From NCBI GenBank assembly GCA_044867925.1, contig JBIOVV010000089.1, positions 1 through 37,116 on the forward strand: a stretch of DNA of 37,116 nucleotides, written 5' to 3'. Origin of the DNA: VRUE01 sp044867925. GTDB lineage: Bacteria > Actinomycetota > Thermoleophilia > Solirubrobacterales > 70-9. A program made the translations under genes and the position numbers. The notes under the pieces were generated by a model that had not been told where the DNA came from, ran no database searches, and saw nothing but the letters and a program-made list of their open reading frames with translations. Positions 33,045-37,116 of this stretch are shown piece by piece (position 1 is the first letter of the stretch; each line of letters starts with the position of its first letter).

Positions 33045-35252
33045 CTAAGCCGCGGGGGTGATCCGGTAAGCGTCGAAGACCGACTCGACGTTGCGCAGAC
33101 GGGCGATGCACTGCTTCAGCTGCTCGGTGTCGCCGACCTCGATCACGAAGGTGTTTTTCACCATCGGGTGGTTGGTCGTGCAGCTGGCGCCGATGATGTT
33201 GATCCCGGCCTCCGAGAAGGTGCGGGAGAGGTCCTCGAGCAGGCGAGTGCGATCGTAGGCGTCGATCTGCAGCTCGACCCTGTAGGAGGACTCGTTCTCA
33301 CCGTCCCAGCTGACGTCGACGAACCTTTCCGGCGCCCGCTTCAGCGCCCGCATGTTCTTGCAGTCGGTGCGGTGAATGGTGATACCACGCCCCAGGGACA
33401 CATAACCCGCTATATCGTCGCCGGGGACCGGCCGGCAGCACTTGGCCAGGCGCACGGCGATGTTGGCGGCACCCTTGACGCTGATCCCGTAGTTGGAGGC
33501 GTCCTTGGTCCGCCGTGCCTTGTCCTCGCGGTGGCCGCCGTCGATTCCGAGCGGGTCGGTCTCCTCGACCGCCTCCCCCGCCTTGAGCCGCTGCATCAGC
33601 TTGTTGGCGACCGCCTTGGTCGAGACCTTGCCCTGGCCGAGGGCGATGTAGAACTCGGTCGCCTTGCGGAAGCCCATCTCGCGGATGACGTCGACGAGCA
33701 ACGGCGAGGAGGCGACTTTCTGCATCGGCAGGCCGCGCGTGCGCAGCGCTTCCTCGAGCCCTTCGCGGCCCTTGCGCTCGGCGTCCTCGCGGCTCTCCTC
33801 CTTGAAGAAGGCGCGGATCTTGTTGCGGGCGCGACTCGTCCGCACCAGCTTCAGCCAGTCGCGCGAGGGGCCGCGCTTCTGCTTCGCGGTCAGCACCTCG
33901 ACGATGTCGCCGGAGCGCAGCTGGTAGTGGAGCGGCACGATCGAGCCGTTGACCTTGGCGCCGACGCAGGCGTGGCCGACGTCGGTGTGGACGGCGTAGG
34001 CGAAGTCGAGCGGGGTCGAGCCGGCAGAGAGGTTCTTCACTTCGCCCTTCGGCGTGAAGACGAAGACTTCGTCCTCGAAGAGGTCGACCTTGAGCGACTC
34101 GAGGAACTCGGCCGGGTCCTGCTCGCCCTCGGCCTCGACCAGCTGGCGCAGCCAGGTCATCTTCTCCTTGCGCGGGTCGGCGGCGGCACCCTCCTTGTAG
34201 GCGACGTGGGCGGCGATGCCGTACTCGGCGAGGCTGTGCATCTCCTCGGTGCGGATCTGGATCTCCAACGGCTTGCCCTCGGGACCGATCACGGTCGTGT
34301 GCAGCGCCTGGTACATGTTCGCCTTCGGCATCGCGACGAAATCCTTGAAGCGCCCTGGCAGCGGCTTCCAGAGCGAGTGGATGACGCCGATCGCGCCGTA
34401 GCAGTCCTTGACCGAGCCGACGATCACCCGCATCGCGGTCAGGTCGAAGATCTCGTTGAACTCCCGGCCCTTCTTGGTCATCTTGGTGTAGATCGAGTAG
34501 AAGTGCTTGGCGCGGCCGGAGATCTCGGCCTCGATGCCGACCTGGAGCAGCTCGCCGGAGAGGAACTTGCCCGCCTCGGCGACGTAGACCTCGCGCTCGT
34601 TGCGCTGCTGGGAGACGAGCTGCTTGATCTCGGCGTACTTGCGCGGGTGCAGGGTCGCGAAGGCGAGGTCCTCCAGCTCCCACTTGATCGCGTGGATCCC
34701 CAGCCGGTGGGCGAGCGGCGCATAGATCTCCAGCGTCTCGCGTGACTTCGCCATCTGCTTCTGCTTGGGCAGGGCGCCCAGCGTGCGCATGTTGTGCAGG
34801 CGATCGGCCAGCTTGATCAGGATGACCCTGACGTCGGTGGCCATAGCCACCATCATCTTGCGGTAGTTCTCCGCCTGCCTCTCGTCGCGGCTCTCGAAGG
34901 CGATTCCGGTCAGCTTGGTGACGCCGTCGACCAGCTGGGCGATCTCGTCGCCGAACTCGGCCTGGATCTCCTCGAGGCTGGCACTGGTGTCCTCGACCGT
35001 GTCGTGGAGCAGCGCCGCGCAGAGCGTCTCGGTGTCGAGCCGCATGCCGGCGCAGATCTGGGCGACTCCAACCGGATGCGTGATGAACTCGTCGCCGGAG
35101 TGACGCAGCTGATCGGCGTGGCGATCGCAGGCGAACTCGAAGGCCTGCTTGACCGCGGCGCGGTCGATCGTCGCCACCGAGACGGCGACGTCGCCATTGG
35201 CGCCGTCAACCGCCCCCTCCGCCTCGTGCGAGGAGTCGAACTCCTCGACCAC
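33045..35252 (-). CDS. rel: Bifunctional (p)ppGpp synthetase/hydrolase
   Basis: This 735-residue long RelA/SpoT homologue controls the stringent response. The hydrolase HD domain is intact: FITHPVGVAQI, LLHDTVEDT with H83-D84, and KLADRLHNMRTL. The synthetase domain has GRAKHFYSIYTKM, FNEIFDLTAMRVIV and GRFKDFVAMPKANMYQALHT; RFKD is the form found in bifunctional enzymes rather than the EFDD of RelA. The TGS domain (EVFVFTPKGEVKNLSAGSTPLDFAY), a helical region with VRLAKCCRPVPGD, and a C-terminal ACT domain complete it. GTG 35252 follows recJ by 32 nt. Confidence 0.96.
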   Translation of the reverse strand: MVEEFDSSHEAEGAVDGANGDVAVSVATIDRAAVKQAFEFACDRHADQLRHSGDEFITHPVGVAQICAGMRLDTETLCAALLHDTVEDTSASLEEIQAEFGDEIAQLVDGVTKLTGIAFESRDERQAENYRKMMVAMATDVRVILIKLADRLHNMRTLGALPKQKQMAKSRETLEIYAPLAHRLGIHAIKWELEDLAFATLHPRKYAEIKQLVSQQRNEREVYVAEAGKFLSGELLQVGIEAEISGRAKHFYSIYTKMTKKGREFNEIFDLTAMRVIVGSVKDCYGAIGVIHSLWKPLPGRFKDFVAMPKANMYQALHTTVIGPEGKPLEIQIRTEEMHSLAEYGIAAHVAYKEGAAADPRKEKMTWLRQLVEAEGEQDPAEFLESLKVDLFEDEVFVFTPKGEVKNLSAGSTPLDFAYAVHTDVGHACVGAKVNGSIVPLHYQLRSGDIVEVLTAKQKRGPSRDWLKLVRTSRARNKIRAFFKEESREDAERKGREGLEEALRTRGLPMQKVASSPLLVDVIREMGFRKATEFYIALGQGKVSTKAVANKLMQRLKAGEAVEETDPLGIDGGHREDKARRTKDASNYGISVKGAANIAVRLAKCCRPVPGDDIAGYVSLGRGITIHRTDCKNMRALKRAPERFVDVSWDGENESSYRVELQIDAYDRTRLLEDLSRTFSEAGINIIGASCTTNHPMVKNTFVIEVGDTEQLKQCIARLRNVESVFDAYRITPAA

Positions 35253-35284
35253 GGCGAAAAGATCCGCTAGGAGCTCATTGCTGT

Positions 35285-37116
35285 CTAGTGCTGTCGGTGT
35301 GCTTCGAGGTATCGGCGCATCTCCTCATGGCGGGCGCTGTAAGCGCGAAACGACGCCGAGCGCTCCAGATCTGTCCCTTCTGAGGATACGACCCCGACCG
35401 GGCCGCCGCCGGCCGCGGGCTCTCCCCGCACCAGTTCGAGCTCGGCGAGGACGCGAAAGCAGCGCGCCGCGGTCTCGGCGGAGCGCGGCTGCGGGCCGCT
35501 GCCGATCAGTGCCTCGCGAAGCTCGTCGGCGCCTGCCTCGCCGGCTTCGCGCAGGTCCCGGAAGGCGGCGATCAGGATCGGGCGCTGCACCAGGTGCACG
35601 GCGAGGGAGCTGAGCGCGAAGCGCCACTCCGCCTCGCCCCAGACCCGGTGCAGGTAGCCGCCGTCCTCCTCGGCGCGCGAGAGCAGCCGCAGGAAGTCTG
35701 CCGAGGGCGGCGGATCGACGAGCACGACGTGCCGGTAACGGGCGGGGAGCCCGGGGGTGCGCTCGAGCTCAGCGTAGTCGGCGAGCCGCACTCCCTCGCC
35801 TGCCATCCCCACCCGCAGCGCCGCATCGGCAGTCAGGGCGAGAACCTCGCCACCACAGGAGGCGAGCTCGCTGACGACGGCGGCCGGGGCGTTGGCGCTG
35901 GAGCAGGACTGGCGTTCGAACTCGCCCGCGATCGACGCCTCCGGCGCGCTCCATTCGGCAGGGTCCCGCGCCAGCTCCGCCTCGAAGCGTGCCCACCACT
36001 CCGTCGCCTCGGGCGCGTCTCCATCGGCGGCCCGGGGGTAGACCTCGCGCAGCACCACCTGTGGCTCGACCGCTCCGTTCCACTGATTCACCTCGAGCCG
36101 CACGGCGACGTCGACCGGGTCGTCCTCCCCCACCCCCAGCGAAGCACGGCCAAAAGCGACCCCGAGCGCCTTGTGCGATCCGCTGTGCAGGCTGAAGCGA
36201 GCATGCTTCCCTTCCCCGATCGCCCGCACGTCTCGCACCCGCGCCGAGGGAACGAGCAGGCGCACCCCGGGATTGCCCATCCCAAAGGGCGCCAGCTGCT
36301 TCAGCTCCTCGGCCAGGTCGAGTCCCAGCGAAGCCCCCCCGACCATCGCATCGATCCGCTCCGTCCGCCTCAGATCCTCCGCCCCAAGAACGCTCGCGGC
36401 GTGAGCGGCGAAGGCCTCACGAAAGGCATCGAGACTCCCGGTCTTCAGCTCCAGCCCCGCGGCGGCCTTGTGTCCGCCGAAACCGGTCAGATGCTCGGCG
36501 CAGGCCTCCAAGCCGGCGAGCAGATTGAACCCCGGAATGCTTCGCCCGGATCCCCTGCCGCTCCCGTCCGCCTCGAGCGAAATCACCACGACGGGCCGAT
36601 GGAGCTTCTCGACCAGCCGCGAAGCGACGATCCCGATCACACCTGGATGCCACCCCTCACCGGCAACCACCAGCCCGTTCGCGTCCCGCAGCGCCTCCGG
36701 CAGCTCCCGCAGCGCCGCCTCCGCCTCACTGGCCACCTCTCGCTCAGTCGCCCGCCGCTCTCCATTGGCCCTGCTCAGCTCAATGGCAATCTCCGCAGCT
36801 CGCGCGTCGTCATCGGTCAGGAAAAGCTCCACCCCGGCATCGGCCCGATAGAGCCTTCCAGCCGCGTTGATCCTCGGCGCCAGCTTGAACCCCAGATCAC
36901 CCTCGTCGAGCTGCGTGGGCTCGCATTTGGCCGCCTCGATCAGAGCCCTGACCCCCGGCCGTCGTGCCCGCCGCACCTCCTCGAGCCCCCGCCTCACCAA
37001 ACTGCGGTTCTCCCCGACGAGCGGAACCAGGTCGGCCACCGTCGCAAGCGCAACAAGGTCAAGATCCGTGGCGTCGGTGAAGGCGGTCGGGGAGGGGTCC
37101 CCAAAACACTCAAGCG
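35285..37116 (-). CDS. recJ: Single-stranded-DNA exonuclease RecJ (N-terminal part beyond window)
   Basis: The frame is open to the right edge and continues upstream with ...DLDLVALATVADLVPLVGENR, the conserved RecJ segment after the third DHH motif, so the catalytic N terminus lies outside the window. Within it are LGFKLAPRINAAGRL, HPGVIGIVASRLVEK, and DHHA1-type FNLLAGLEACAEHLTGFGGHKAAAG. An OB-like region (VRDVRAIGEGKHARFSL, NQWNGAVEPQVVLREV) follows. The last ~230 residues form an extra domain, with VVLVDPPPSADFLRLL, resembling the C-terminal domain of some RecJ proteins in Gram-positives. RecJ degrades ssDNA 5'-3' in repair. It precedes rel. Confidence 0.93.
   Translation of the reverse strand, partial: LECFGDPSPTAFTDATDLDLVALATVADLVPLVGENRSLVRRGLEEVRRARRPGVRALIEAAKCEPTQLDEGDLGFKLAPRINAAGRLYRADAGVELFLTDDDARAAEIAIELSRANGERRATEREVASEAEAALRELPEALRDANGLVVAGEGWHPGVIGIVASRLVEKLHRPVVVISLEADGSGRGSGRSIPGFNLLAGLEACAEHLTGFGGHKAAAGLELKTGSLDAFREAFAAHAASVLGAEDLRRTERIDAMVGGASLGLDLAEELKQLAPFGMGNPGVRLLVPSARVRDVRAIGEGKHARFSLHSGSHKALGVAFGRASLGVGEDDPVDVAVRLEVNQWNGAVEPQVVLREVYPRAADGDAPEATEWWARFEAELARDPAEWSAPEASIAGEFERQSCSSANAPAAVVSELASCGGEVLALTADAALRVGMAGEGVRLADYAELERTPGLPARYRHVVLVDPPPSADFLRLLSRAEEDGGYLHRVWGEAEWRFALSSLAVHLVQRPILIAAFRDLREAGEAGADELREALIGSGPQPRSAETAARCFRVLAELELVRGEPAAGGGPVGVVSSEGTDLERSASFRAYSARHEEMRRYLEAHRQH

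Noticed and set aside
34478..34723. Short alternative frames inside rel, recJ and other genes
   Set aside because: They are Ser/Arg/Pro-rich shadows of the real genes without family motifs.

Overview
The window is very GC-rich, gene-dense and almost free of foreign DNA. It looks like core chromosome of a high-GC actinobacterium. The evidence is the block mihF-gmk-rpoZ-coaBC, a CysO-type sulfur carrier ending in VTILPAVAGG, an AhpE-type one-cysteine peroxiredoxin, and frequent GTG starts in ATGA/GTGA overlaps. A deep-branching class such as Thermoleophilia (Solirubrobacterales-like) is my inference from protein resemblance; I cannot test it here.

Layout. (1) 1-9160, minus strand: a translation and RNA operon read rimP-nusA-infB-rbfA-nrnA-truB-ribF-rpsO-ahpE-dsbA-like-pnp, with pnp cut by the window edge. 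It starts from a promoter near 9045, followed by an attenuator-like terminator just ahead of rimP. Two redox genes sit between rpsO and pnp. (2) 9164-11727, minus: mihF-gmk-rpoZ-coaBC with its own promoter. (3) 11778-20680, minus: the pyrimidine operon pyrR-pyrB-pyrC-carA-carB-pyrKD. Its leader carries a PyrR-binding hairpin that abuts the pyrR ribosome binding site. The last gene is one reading frame joining PyrK and PyrD. pyrF is not here. (4) 20762-25345: rnz, tRNA-Arg(CCG), an alpha/beta hydrolase, an unknown membrane-anchored protein and a YedK/HMCES-type SRAP protein. (5) 24353-27935, minus: a SAM-I riboswitch with a transcription terminator controls a threonine-synthase-like gene and cysO. 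After a terminator come a CDP-sugar pair (rfbF and an rfbG-like dehydratase) and the SRAP gene. (6) 28095-32992, plus: corA, then HIT hydrolase, phosphohexomutase, metallo-beta-lactamase and diacylglycerol-kinase-like genes, the last four coupled by overlapping ends. (7) 33045-37116, minus: a bifunctional RelA/SpoT gene and recJ, the latter cut by the window edge.

The most interesting system is the SAM-I-riboswitch / threonine-synthase-like / CysO unit. A SAM-sensing switch over a homoserine-branch PLP enzyme coupled to a protein-thiocarboxylate sulfur carrier suggests either SAM control of the Thr/Met branch point or an undescribed homocysteine synthase using O-phosphohomoserine and CysO-bound sulfur. 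Other notable points are the PyrK-PyrD fusion, a RimP reduced to its N-terminal domain, a NusA with a C-terminal Cys3-His cluster, a three-copy dispersed intergenic palindrome (about 621-696, 2791-2840, 29102-29156), and several structured 5' leaders (rpsO, gmk, pnp, rimP).
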